From positions 310,001-374,000 of the forward strand of contig NZ_PYWK01000001.1 of NCBI RefSeq assembly GCF_003049645.1: DNA of 64,000 bases, read 5' to 3'. The stretch is from Metasolibacillus fluoroglycofenilyticus. Its GTDB lineage: Bacteria > Bacillota > Bacilli > Bacillales_A > Planococcaceae. The number at the start of each line of letters is the position of its first letter. The first letter of the stretch is position 1. Under the pieces are notes generated by a model. It did not search any database, was not told the origin of the DNA, and saw only the letters and a program-made list of their open reading frames with translations. A program made the position numbers and the translations under genes. Shown here in pieces: positions 1 to 7,450 of the stretch.

Positions 1-124
1 CAAGCTCCTCGCTTAATCGTTGTACAAGTAATGCTTGAATCGGCTTGATAAAAATGAGTGTCAGCCCAACCGCAAAAAGTGCGATTATTGCCAAAATATT
101 CAAAATAGAGCGTAATTTTTTCAT
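1..124 (-). CDS. Sortase-like membrane protein, N-terminal fragment
   Basis: The first 41 codons of a gene reading out of the left edge of the window. The visible translation begins MKKLRSILNILAIIALF, a basic start followed by a membrane segment (about residues 5-26), then a short PIQALLVQRLSEEL stretch. An N-terminal anchor followed by a P-I-x-x-x-L/I-V pattern is typical of class A/D sortases, which join surface proteins to peptidoglycan or pili. The start is supported by an AGGTG ribosome site 4 bases upstream on the minus strand. No catalytic residues are in the window, so any small membrane-anchored protein remains possible. Confidence 0.4.
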   Translation of the reverse strand, partial: MKKLRSILNILAIIALFAVGLTLIFIKPIQALLVQRLSEEL

Positions 125-243
125 AAGCACCTGCCTTATAGAAAGAAGCCGTCTGAAAAGTCATTTTGAGAAGGCCGCTTGCACTGAGGATAGTGACAAT
201 GTATTGTTACTATCGCAGAGTGAATATTTAATATAGAAGCTAA

Positions 244-276
244 GTTGTTCGAAAAAGGTACACCCTTTTTGGATAA
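244..276 (-). terminator. Weak terminator-like hairpin downstream of ywhB
   Basis: Imperfect inverted repeat with arms around 244-258 and 263-276, containing A5G2/C2T5 blocks. It lies just beyond the ywhB stop. The same hairpin type (C-rich block, AAAAGG...CCTTTTT) recurs at 44841-44884. No long T-run is seen, so activity is uncertain. Confidence 0.35.
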
Positions 277-292
277 CCATAGCTCTGTGTAA

Positions 293-478
293 TTATTTGT
301 CGATATGAAGCACGCCTGCATTCGCGTAATGATTTTTTGACATTTCTTCAATAATAATCGAAATATTTTCTTTTGGTGCGTTCACTGTTTTAGATACAGC
401 CTCTGTGACTTCTTGCACTAAAGCACGCTTTTGCTCATCCGTGCGTCCTTCGAGCATTTTAATCGTAATGATTGGCAT
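293..478 (-). CDS. ywhB: 4-oxalocrotonate tautomerase family enzyme (YwhB-like)
   Basis: A 61-residue protein beginning MPIITIKMLEGRTDEQK, the usual size and start of the 4-oxalocrotonate tautomerase family. After removal of Met1, Pro1 is the catalytic base that moves protons between keto and enol forms of small acids; the family works as a homohexamer in the cytoplasm. Arg11 of the mature form and the K-x-x-x-L-V helix fit the family. A strong GAGGGGGG ribosome site precedes the ATG. The gene is divergent from ywhD, as in related genomes. The physiological substrate of YwhB-type tautomerases is not settled, and nothing here identifies one. Confidence 0.88.
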   Translation of the reverse strand: MPIITIKMLEGRTDEQKRALVQEVTEAVSKTVNAPKENISIIIEEMSKNHYANAGVLHIDK

Positions 479-545
479 AATATTGCCCCCCTCTATGTAT
501 TTTAGTGTATATTATTAATAATAGCACAATTGGAGGTTATACGAG

Positions 546-1058
546 ATGTTTAATGAAGAAAAACCAAAGCAAAAAATGGGCTTTACGATTATAAAAAATG
601 ACCCAACAGATGGGCATAAAGGATTTGGAATTGGTTCTTTATCATTGGAAAATGTATCGCCTGTTATTATAGATGTGGAAGAAAAAACAGCTATTGTGGA
701 TATCGGCGCAATGCATGCGAAAAGTGATGTAGAACGTGGCATTAAATTTACCGTGAATCGAGAGGATTCTGCAGGTGGTAAAAATTATTGGCTCGTATGG
801 GTAACGATTGATTACAAAGAGGAAGGACCTTACTACGCAGGTGTGACAGCATGTGAAATGGTTGTCAACCGCGAAAAACGCCGAGGCTATAAAATTTTAG
901 CTGACCATGTAAATAAAATGGATAAATCCATGAAACGCCAAATTATTGTTGACCATATGGATGATGTCTCCAAAAAAATACTCACTGAATTTTTACAGCA
1001 GCATAACAGTGAGCTATGGAATCGAAGCGACGCTAAGCTCCGCAATGATTTAGCCTAA
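546..1058 (+). CDS. ywhD: YwhD family protein of unknown function
   Basis: A 170-residue soluble protein whose sequence (start MFNEEKPKQKMGFTI) and place between ywhB and pbpG match YwhD of Bacillus relatives. The ATG follows a GGAGG site at good spacing. There is no signal peptide or membrane segment. The middle carries a short K-F-T-V-N-R region and a conserved A-C-E-M-V-V-N-R-E-K-R-R-G-Y-K patch. The C-terminal third is helical and charged (MDKSMKRQIIVDHMDDVSKK). No catalytic motif is recognised and the family has no established biochemical role. It stands alone: the downstream gene pbpG is on the other strand. Confidence 0.82.
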   Translation: MFNEEKPKQKMGFTIIKNDPTDGHKGFGIGSLSLENVSPVIIDVEEKTAIVDIGAMHAKSDVERGIKFTVNREDSAGGKNYWLVWVTIDYKEEGPYYAGVTACEMVVNREKRRGYKILADHVNKMDKSMKRQIIVDHMDDVSKKILTEFLQQHNSELWNRSDAKLRNDLA

Positions 1059-1120
1059 AAAGTCATGGGCGGTCCACCATGTTTGACCGCCCATGCACAA
1101 ATACAAACAAATCTTATGAA

Positions 1121-1243
1121 ATTGTACATAAATCCCCCAAAAAATATAGATAACTTAGATACTATGAAAAACACAGATAACTACGCGAAACCGCAGATAA
1201 CTTCATGAAAAACTACAGATACCCCTACAAAACCGTACATAAT
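1121..1243. repeat. Degenerate short tandem repeat, about 20-27 bp spacing
   Basis: Six degenerate units carry the core (C/A)A(G/C)ATAA at about 1125, 1148, 1175, 1195, 1217 and 1237, each followed by a C/T-rich patch and GAAA/AAAAC. The array sits in the ywhD-pbpG gap (1059-1616). The remaining part of this gap, 1250-1540, shows nothing else I can support. Similar arrays occur at 9185-9420 and 18937-19041. Confidence 0.6.
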
Positions 1244-1540
1244 TCTTTCGCAAAAACTAAACTCCACACTAAAATACATTCACTTTATTACTGATTTAGC
1301 TATCGTCAATCCTTTTTGCTACATTACTGAAAAATAGATGAACAAAATGTGACAATTGCCTTCAGTGGGCATAAGGTGGTTGAAAGTGCACATGAAAAAA
1401 AGTAAACTTGTATGTAAGGCTTACAGCTAGTGAGCTAGGACACTTTGGTAAATGGACAAGCTATGAGAGCTATGCGGCATTTGAACCAACCCAAGCCGAA
1501 TGCCCCATGATTCTCATGCTTACGTTTACCATAAAAGAAG

Positions 1541-1590
1541 GCTCTTTCTTCCCACGGAAACCGTTATTCCGGGGAAGAAAGAGCTTTTTT
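1541..1590. terminator. Strong terminator between ywhD and pbpG
   Basis: A long inverted repeat pairs GCTCTTTCTTCCC with GGGGAAGAAAGAGC and is followed by TTTTTT on the plus strand. On the minus strand it is followed by a looser T-rich run (TTCTTTTA), 27 bases beyond the pbpG stop, so it may serve both directions. Confidence 0.85.
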
Positions 1591-1616
1591 GATTAGGTTC
1601 TGTTCATTATGACGCA

Positions 1617-3668
1617 TTAGTTGCGCCAAAAGTTGCGGAACACTTCAAAGTCGAGCCAGCTCCCCCATGTATCTGGTTCGAAGATTTCAAAGGAGCGGCA
1701 TTTTTCGGTTGGTACATCTGTTTCTTTCATATAAATAAGGCGCTGCTTTGGACATGCATCCATCCCTAGCTTGCCCGTTTCGATATCGATAACGACACCT
1801 TGAATTCCATCTGGCACCAGGAAGTTTTCGTTTGCTTTGCCATTATGAACGGTTTCCATAAAGTCAATCCATACTTGCTTGGTTGCGGCCATGTCTTCTT
1901 GAACGGATAATGTTTTGCCTTGGTCGTAGCCATTCCAAACACCAGCTGTAATGCTTGGCGTATAGCCAATTAACCATTGGTCACTAATCGTTGTACCTGA
2001 TTTAGCAGCGTACGTATGAGTCATACGCCCACGAATAGACACACCTGTCGCAGGTGAATAATCACTATAAACAGGGTCGAATATGCCTGTCATCATATCT
2101 GTTAGTAAATAAGCATCTTGTTCAGTTAAAACATGCTTTGTTTCAGGCTCCGTATATTTATAAACGACATCTCCCTTGGCATTTGTAATTGACAAAATAG
2201 TTGTTGCGTTGCGTTTTTCTCCCCCTGCGGCAATTGTATTATAGGCATTTGTTAAATCATACAGTGATGTTTCAATTGTGCCGAGTGCAATGGAAGGGTT
2301 GTCCTTCTCGGTATAATTTAACCCAAAGCGTTGTAACATTTCCCTAAAGGCTTTATAGCCAACCTGCTCTAACGTTTTCACAGCGTAAATATTGTCTGAA
2401 ATAGCCATTGCTTGTGCAAGGGACATATCCTGTGCTGCAAATTGTCCATTTACATTTTGTGGCTTATAAGTAGCACGCCCATCATCATAAGTGAATATTG
2501 TTTCACTTACATTTAAAAAGGTCAGTGGTGTAAAGCCATTTTCTAATGCTGCAGCGTACAAAATTGGTTTTATTGACGAGCCGGGCTGCCTTTCCGCAAG
2601 GGTGACACGATTAAATGAGCTCTTGCTGTAATCACGCCCACCAACAAGCGCTGTGACGTAGCCCGTATCAACATCTAAGCTTACGAGACCGACCTGCAAG
2701 TCAGTGTTTGGCATGTTTTTTTGAACAGCCTGCTCAGCGGCATTTTGATGTGCTTGGTTTAATGTAGTTTTAATTGTCCAGCCGCCTTCGCTAATATTCA
2801 TATTTTTAGACTCTAATATTTCGCTGGCTTCTGTCCATACTACATCTAAAAAATAAGGAGCAATTGATTTACTAGCGACCCATTCGCTGTTTTTATAAAC
2901 AAGCTCTTCTTTTTCAGCATGAACTTTCTCTTCAGTAGTAATCTTTTCCTGCTGCTCCATTAAGCTTAAAATAAGCTTTTGACGATTCGTTGCTTTTTCA
3001 AGATTAGCAATTGGTGAATAGTAGGTCGGACCTTTTGGGATGCCTGCAAGCATCGCCGCTTCCGCTAAAGTGAGGTCGCTCGCTGATTTACCAAAATAAT
3101 AGCGACTTGCTGCTTCAGCACCATACATACCGTGCCCATAATATACCGTATTTAAGTAGCCTTCTAAAATTTCGTCCTTTGAATAGAAAATTTCTAAACG
3201 ATATGCATAGAGTGCTTCATTTATTTTGCGTGTCCATGTTTTTTCATGTGATAAATATAAATTACGGGCGTATTGCTGAGTTAATGTACTTGCGCCTTGC
3301 ACTTTACGTCCTGCTTTAATGTCTGCAAGTACGGCACCAGCGATTCTCGAATAATCAAATCCACCATGCTGATAAAAATCTTTATCCTCGATAGCAATAG
3401 TAGCTTCGGCTAAATACGGTGACATCTTATCTAGCTCTAACCAATAACGACGCTCTGATTGAAAGTAGTCGCCAATTTGATGGTCGTGCTGATCTAAAAA
3501 AACAGTCGCCTTCGGTACAGTCAATGTCGGCGCTCCTGCAATTTGTGCATAAATGCGAAGTGATAATAACGCCACAGCGGCAGCGCAGAGCATGGCGACT
3601 GTTAATAAAGCAAGCCTTTTACCAAAGCGCTTACGTTTTTTTCGGCGAATATAATGTTGTCGTTTCAT
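1617..3668 (-). CDS. pbpG: Class A penicillin-binding protein (PBP2D/PbpG-like)
   Basis: Bifunctional peptidoglycan synthase of about 683 residues acting outside the membrane. Order of parts: basic N-terminus, one membrane anchor (about 18-38), GT51 glycosyltransferase domain with E-D-K-D-F-Y-x-H-G-G and GASTLTQQ, then a transpeptidase domain with PGSSIKP (active serine in S-I-K), A-I-S-D-N and KSGTT in place of the commoner KTGT. In B. subtilis the homologue is a sporulation-associated class A PBP. I start at the ATG at 3668 because GGGGTGA lies 6 bases upstream of it; a TTG six bases earlier would sit directly against that site. It is next to speB but divergent; speE, found between them in B. 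subtilis, is absent. Confidence 0.92.
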   Translation of the reverse strand: MKRQHYIRRKKRKRFGKRLALLTVAMLCAAAVALLSLRIYAQIAGAPTLTVPKATVFLDQHDHQIGDYFQSERRYWLELDKMSPYLAEATIAIEDKDFYQHGGFDYSRIAGAVLADIKAGRKVQGASTLTQQYARNLYLSHEKTWTRKINEALYAYRLEIFYSKDEILEGYLNTVYYGHGMYGAEAASRYYFGKSASDLTLAEAAMLAGIPKGPTYYSPIANLEKATNRQKLILSLMEQQEKITTEEKVHAEKEELVYKNSEWVASKSIAPYFLDVVWTEASEILESKNMNISEGGWTIKTTLNQAHQNAAEQAVQKNMPNTDLQVGLVSLDVDTGYVTALVGGRDYSKSSFNRVTLAERQPGSSIKPILYAAALENGFTPLTFLNVSETIFTYDDGRATYKPQNVNGQFAAQDMSLAQAMAISDNIYAVKTLEQVGYKAFREMLQRFGLNYTEKDNPSIALGTIETSLYDLTNAYNTIAAGGEKRNATTILSITNAKGDVVYKYTEPETKHVLTEQDAYLLTDMMTGIFDPVYSDYSPATGVSIRGRMTHTYAAKSGTTISDQWLIGYTPSITAGVWNGYDQGKTLSVQEDMAATKQVWIDFMETVHNGKANENFLVPDGIQGVVIDIETGKLGMDACPKQRLIYMKETDVPTEKCRSFEIFEPDTWGSWLDFEVFRNFWRN

Positions 3669-3691
3669 TAACAATCACCCCGTTGTTTTGA

Positions 3692-3869
3692 GTGCCAGGC
3701 ACACACACAATTTACACACAATTCGTGCTACGTATAGTATGTGTCTGAACTCTTATTTTTCATACAAGTATCTAAAAAATCTTTGAGCTTGTGTCTATGT
3801 ATACGAAAAATGTCGAATAAAGGTTTCGCATGAGGCTACTTGCGTACAATGGCAAGAATAAAATACAAT
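3692..3869 (+). promoter_or_regulatory. pbpG-speB divergent region with candidate speB promoter
   Basis: A candidate sigma-A promoter has TTGCGT at 3840-3845 and TACAAT at 3864-3869 (18-base spacer), 75 bases before the speB start. A palindrome GTGCCAGGCAC lies at about 3692-3702 near the pbpG start. No operator could be assigned. Confidence 0.45.
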
Positions 3870-3943
3870 AAACATGGCATTAACGAGCTAGGCAGAATAG
3901 CCCGTCGTTGAAGACCGAATAATAATAAGCAGGTGAACGACCT

Positions 3944-4816
3944 ATGAGATTCGATGAAACATATTCAGGTAATGTATTTATTAAAAGTCATCAAAATTAT
4001 GAGCAAGCAAAGGCTGTTTTATATGGTATGCCGATGGATTGGACAGTCAGCTATCGTCCAGGCTCTCGCTTCGGTCCAACACGTATTCGAGAAGTATCGA
4101 TTGGCTTAGAGGAATACAGCCCATATTTAGATCGTGAGTTGGAGGAAGTAAAGTTTTTCGATGCGGGAGATATTCCACTACCATTCGGAAATCCGAAGCA
4201 GTCATTAGAGGAAATTAAAGGATTTGTGCGCAAGGTGTTAGCTGACGGTAAGGTGCCAATTGGTATGGGCGGTGAACATTTAGTATCCCTTCCGGTAATG
4301 GAGGCCGTGTACGAAAAATATAATGATTTAGCAGTAATTCATTTTGATGCACATACAGATTTACGAACAGATTATGAAGGCGAGCCGTATTCACACGCAA
4401 CACCTATTCGTAAAATTGCAGAGCATATTGGACCGCATAATGTATATTCATTTGGCATTCGCTCTGGACTAAAGGAAGAATTTATTTGGGCAAAGGAAAA
4501 TGGCATGCATATTTCAAAATTCGAAGTGCTAGAGCCATTAAAGCAAGTATTACCAACACTTGCTGGTCGCAATGTTTATGTAACAATCGACATCGATGTT
4601 CTAGACCCAGGACACGCACCAGGTACAGGTACAGTAGATTGCGGTGGTATTACACCGAAGGAGCTACTTGCATCTATCCACGCCATCGCAGGCAGTGGTG
4701 TCAACGTAGTTGGTTTCGATTTAGTTGAAGTAGCTCCAATATATGATGTGTCTGAAATGACAGCTAACACAGCCGCAAAGCTTATTCGTGAAATGATTCT
4801 CGGCTGGGTGAAATAA
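3944..4816 (+). CDS. speB: Agmatinase
   Basis: A 290-residue ureohydrolase that splits agmatine into putrescine and urea in polyamine synthesis. The two-manganese site is complete: GGEH (His112), the F-D-A-H-T-D cluster (Asp135, His137, Asp139) and D-I-D-V-L-D-P (Asp216, Asp218). Length and the N-terminal S-Y-R-P-G-S-R-F-G-P segment fit bacterial agmatinases rather than arginases. AGGTGA lies 8 bases before the ATG. The position after pbpG matches B. subtilis, where speE precedes it; here speE is missing from this place, so spermidine synthase must be encoded elsewhere or absent. Confidence 0.95.
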   Translation: MRFDETYSGNVFIKSHQNYEQAKAVLYGMPMDWTVSYRPGSRFGPTRIREVSIGLEEYSPYLDRELEEVKFFDAGDIPLPFGNPKQSLEEIKGFVRKVLADGKVPIGMGGEHLVSLPVMEAVYEKYNDLAVIHFDAHTDLRTDYEGEPYSHATPIRKIAEHIGPHNVYSFGIRSGLKEEFIWAKENGMHISKFEVLEPLKQVLPTLAGRNVYVTIDIDVLDPGHAPGTGTVDCGGITPKELLASIHAIAGSGVNVVGFDLVEVAPIYDVSEMTANTAAKLIREMILGWVK

Positions 4817-4852
4817 CAGAAGCTTTATAGATGATGATATGAAGTGGTTGGA

Positions 4853-4884
4853 GTGGGGTTTAGCTATGAGCTAACCCCACTTTT
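4853..4884 (+). terminator. speB terminator
   Basis: GTGGGGTTTAGC pairs with GCTAACCCCAC (one bulged T), followed by TTTT. It overlaps the last codons of the integrase remnant on the other strand. Confidence 0.75.
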
Positions 4885-5410
4885 AGCCCTGTTTCTTTTT
4901 AAACTTTCACTAAACACTGCTACAGTTTGAGCTTCCATCTCTTGTAGTACATGTCCACAAACCGAATGAATCATTTCGGGAGTGTTTCCTAAATGTTCCG
5001 CAATGGCTTTATCAGGAATACTGTTATTCATAAGGATGGTAGCATGTGTATGCCGCAAACCATGTATTGTTGTAGTTGGTAGCTTAACTGCCTTTATAAG
5101 GCGATTAAAGATTGCATTTAAGCCTGTAGAAACAAGTATGTGGTAATAGAAAAATAAACGAATCATCTTTCGCTAGATCATTATGCAGCTTACGGTTATA
5201 TGAAAAAACAACGCTTTAACAGCCGTTCGATAGCTTTTGTAGCTGCTGTATGACCATGCTATCTTACACTCGCTATTCTTTGTTTACACCGTTATTCCCT
5301 CTTGTTCGCTCAATTGTGATTGTTTGATTAGCAAAGTCGATATTTCGCCCTTTATAAGCAATTGTTAAAAATAAGCTATAGTAAGCAATATCTTCATGCT
5401 GCTTAGTATG
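4864..5410 (-). pseudogene. Tyrosine recombinase (phage integrase), broken remnant
   Basis: A decayed phage-type integrase read from about 5410 down to 4864. The upstream piece (about 5280-5406) encodes QHEDIAYYSLFLTIAYKGR then N-Q-T-I-T-I-E-R-T-R, the region around the catalytic arm, but apparently lacks the T-G-x-R-x-G-E box. It stops, and after frame changes the C-terminal piece (5166 to 4864) shows the catalytic H-G-L-R-H-T-H-A-T motif, E-H-L-G-N-T-P, then G-H-V-L-Q-E-M in the expected place of the nucleophile region. No conventional catalytic Tyr is visible near the G-H motif. The fragments cannot make an active enzyme. With the rha fragment it marks an old prophage or integrative element next to speB. 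Confidence 0.72.
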
Positions 5411-5503
5411 GTTCAGCAATACACTAAGTGGGCTAGGAGTAAGGTACTTTCAAGCTTGGCAGCATGTAAGTGGGAGTAAGTCAAATTTGAAAGGAGCATT
5501 AAC

Positions 5504-5656
5504 ATGAGTCAATTAGTATTTATTCAAGATAGCCAAGTTATTACAGACAGTTTAACAATTGCCGAAATGTTTGGAAAAGACTACGATAAAGTTGTTCGTG
5601 ATAGTGAAACTCAAAATTCAACGAAGCGAATGAAGGGGAATGGGGTACCACTTTAA
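5504..5656 (+). pseudogene. Rha-family phage regulatory protein, truncated
   Basis: A 50-codon reading frame after a good AAAGGAGC site. Its start MSQLVFIQDSQVITDSLTIA followed by a K-D-Y-D-K-V-V-R-D patch matches the N-terminus of the Rha phage-regulator family, which normally runs well beyond 100 residues. The frame stops at 5654-5656. In another frame, from about 5610, the sequence continues as S-K-F-N-E-A-N-E-G-E-W-G, a pattern that would fit the next part of such a protein, which suggests a frameshift. It belongs with the integrase debris. Confidence 0.6.
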
Positions 5657-5780
5657 AGGAAACGTTGAAGTATGTAATTTTGAAATTCTTTAATTTAAAG
5701 GTATTAAAAAGCGCTAGTTCTTAATGAAAAGATATTACTGTGTGACCACCTAAAGCTTAGGGACCGCATTCAAGGCAATC

Positions 5781-5808
5781 TTGACGAGTAACATCAGCAT
5801 GCTACAAT
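5781..5808 (+). promoter_or_regulatory. Promoter of the 46-residue peptide gene
   Basis: TTGACG at 5781-5786 and TACAAT at 5803-5808 with a 16-base spacer; start of transcription expected near 5815. The leader contains TTCCTTT (about 5831-5837) that can pair with AAAGGAG of the ribosome site at about 5845-5851, a hairpin that could hide the ribosome site. Confidence 0.6.
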
Positions 5809-5860
5809 AAATACGCAGCATCTAGCTGACTTCCTTTTTTCTTGAAAGGAGGTGCACTAC

Positions 5861-6001
5861 ATGCCTAAGTTCTCACGACAAAAAAGAACAAAGCTAAGAG
5901 AAAGAATACGGCGTAAAGAAAGACTAGCCATCTTTCGATACGTAACGGATGTATTCCGTGTGATAGACACTATCTATCGTTTCTTTCGTATGATGCTGTA
6001 A
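5861..6001 (+). CDS. Small basic peptide, candidate type I toxin
   Basis: A 46-residue peptide preceded by a strong AAAGGAGG site. The N-terminal half is very basic (MPKFSRQKRTKLRERIRRKE) and the C-terminal half is hydrophobic/aromatic with regularly spaced Arg (LAIFRYVTDVF, then IDTIYRFFRMML), able to form an amphipathic helix. I do not recognise the family. It is interpreted as a toxin from context. It has its own promoter, a leader hairpin over the ribosome site and its own terminator. The DNA across its start codon (5853-5890) is repeated at 6083-6113, inside a convergent small RNA on the other strand, so that RNA would pair with its translation start. It lies among phage remnants. Toxicity is inferred, not shown. 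Confidence 0.6.
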   Translation: MPKFSRQKRTKLRERIRRKERLAIFRYVTDVFRVIDTIYRFFRMML

Positions 6002-6009
6002 ACAAGGAG

Positions 6010-6045
6010 CACCATTCAGTATTTTACTGGGTGGTGTTTTCTTTT
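6010..6045 (+). terminator. Terminator of the peptide mRNA
   Basis: CACCATTCAGTA (6010-6021), TTT loop, TACTGGGTGGTG (6025-6036), then TTTTCTTTT. The stem is complete when two G-U pairs are allowed. Confidence 0.8.
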
Positions 6046-6054
6046 AGATAAAAT

Positions 6055-6119
6055 AAAAAACGCCCAAGAGCCACTTGGACGTTGTACTACATGCGATTCT
6101 CACGACAAGAACCTTTCTG
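6055..6119 (-). ncRNA. Small antisense-type RNA, candidate antitoxin RNA
   Basis: A near-perfect promoter reads leftward: TTGACG (6154-6149), 17-base spacer, TAAAAT (6131-6126). The expected transcript runs from about 6119 to a terminator hairpin CGTCCAAG/CTTGGGCG (6081-6061) followed by six or more T, giving about 65 nt. It has no convincing reading frame. Its 5' half is the complement of a copy of the peptide gene's start region: TACTACATGC and TTCTCACGACAA are shared, with small gaps. The RNA could therefore bind the peptide mRNA over its start codon. Size, convergent layout and shared direct repeat resemble RNA II of the enterococcal par (fst) locus. Confidence 0.58.
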
Positions 6120-6350
6120 CCTATTATTTTACCCCTTGTAGGGTAAATCGTCAAGGCTTTCATAGTGTATGTAGTATTCGATATTGTTATTCACGCACAA
6201 AAGGCATTCGCTTTGAATGAATAAATGCCTTATTGTAGTGATTAAATATAGAGGCTAGTTTTGTCCCAGCCCATTTTTAAATTTTTTAACTAAATTTTAA
6301 CCTTGGCACTTTATAATAAATGGATTCGGAAATTTAAGGGAGTGAAGGAA

Positions 6351-6908
6351 ATGCTAGCAGCTACAGTACGGCATAAATTTACAGGTGAGCAAATTACATT
6401 TATTGAGACGACAGCATATACGAATGGTCGCTATTTATTGATAGAGGTGATGTTGCCGCCAAATGGAGAGGGACCACCATTGCATTATCATGATGAATTT
6501 GTCGAGGAGTTTACGATTTTAGAGGGCATCTTAACAGTTACAGTGGGAGAGCAGGACCATGTTTTAACTACGGGGCAGTCGATTACTGCCGAGATTGGCA
6601 CAGCACATACATTTAATAATTGCCATGAGGAAAATGTGCGATTTCGGGTCAAATTAACTCCGCCGTCACAGTTTGAGGAATCTGTTAGAATTCATTACGG
6701 CTTGATGGATGATGGATTAACGAACGAGCAAGGTGTACCCAAAAATATTTTCCATCTCATTTTAATTTTGAAATTGCAAAACACATTAATAGCGGGCAAG
6801 TCTCTAAGCATACAAAGAGTTTTATTTAATTTGCTTGTGCACCTCGGCAAGTTTTTTAAAATGTATCAATCATTAGAAAAGTATACGGGCAAAAAAATCA
6901 ACGTTTGA
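6351..6908 (+). CDS. Cupin-domain protein
   Basis: A 185-residue protein; the ATG at 6351 follows AGTGAAGGAA. Residues about 20-110 form a single cupin barrel: P-P-L-H-Y-H-D-E-F-V-E-E-F carries the His, His and Glu positions of cupin motif 1, and T-A-H-T-F-N-N carries the motif 2 His. Such proteins bind a metal ion and include quercetin dioxygenase-like enzymes, isomerases and sugar-binding proteins. The C-terminal third is hydrophobic and helix-rich (N-I-F-H-L-I-L-I-L-K-L), perhaps partner-binding. It stands alone after the prophage debris with no operon partner, so no substrate can be suggested. Confidence 0.78.
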   Translation: MLAATVRHKFTGEQITFIETTAYTNGRYLLIEVMLPPNGEGPPLHYHDEFVEEFTILEGILTVTVGEQDHVLTTGQSITAEIGTAHTFNNCHEENVRFRVKLTPPSQFEESVRIHYGLMDDGLTNEQGVPKNIFHLILILKLQNTLIAGKSLSIQRVLFNLLVHLGKFFKMYQSLEKYTGKKINV

Positions 6909-7015
6909 TACAAATTTATTCCGATAGTGTTTAGTTGATACCTCTTGCCTAAACAGCGAAAACCATCCTATAATAATAAGGTTATAGTCATTGACAAAAA
7001 AGGAGTGTGCCGCGC

Positions 7016-7450
7016 ATGCAGGATGTAGGAACAAAGGTGAAAATTAAGCTTGTTTCATCCATTATCCCGACAGACGGTGAGCTTGAAACGTATGAAATGT
7101 GGCTGCAAGGCTCCTATGTGGAAAAAGCAGGCAGTTGCTATTTGCGTTATGAGGAAATGCAGAAAGAGGCTCATATTCGCACGACGGTGAAGCTAGCAAA
7201 CGGACAAGCCTTTATTTTGCGTGGAGGCGATGTCAACATGCGCCTACCTTTAAATATTGAACAGAAGGAAAATGGTCATTATGAAAGCGTCTATGGCACA
7301 TTGCCGCTCGTAACCAAAACATACGCTTTAGCATTTGAGCCAAATAGAGGTAGTATCCAAGGCCAATTTATTGCACATTATGATTTAATTGTAGGTGGTG
7401 CAGTGGCAGGCAATTATAAATTAGAAATTCATTATACGGAGGTAAAATAA
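7016..7450 (+). CDS. ywiB: YwiB, DUF1934 beta-barrel protein
   Basis: A 144-residue calycin-like protein ([14 protein letters not shown]) matching YwiB, a DUF1934 family member of unknown function always found before argS in bacilli. The repeated short beta-strand pattern ([24 protein letters not shown]) fits a lipocalin-like barrel that may bind a small hydrophobic ligand. The ATG at 7016 is chosen because AAGGAG (7000-7005) is 10 bases away; the GTG at 7007 would be almost touching it. The stop overlaps the argS start (TAATG), so the two genes are translationally coupled. Confidence 0.85.
   Translation: MQDVGTKVKIKLVSSIIPTDGELETYEMWLQGSYVEKAGSCYLRYEEMQKEAHIRTTVKLANGQAFILRGGDVNMRLPLNIEQKENGHYESVYGTLPLVTKTYALAFEPNRGSIQGQFIAHYDLIVGGAVAGNYKLEIHYTEVK

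Noticed and set aside
1408..1596. A 62-codon plus-strand reading frame between ywhD and pbpG
   Set aside because: No ribosome site or recognisable protein, and its end runs through the terminator hairpin at 1541-1590.
3692..3702. Palindrome GTGCCAGGCAC near pbpG
   Set aside because: Kept only as a note: it is a single short site of a kind frequent in bacilli, with no evidence of function here.
6909..7015. T-box leader for argS
   Set aside because: The gap is too short and has no T-box consensus or terminator.
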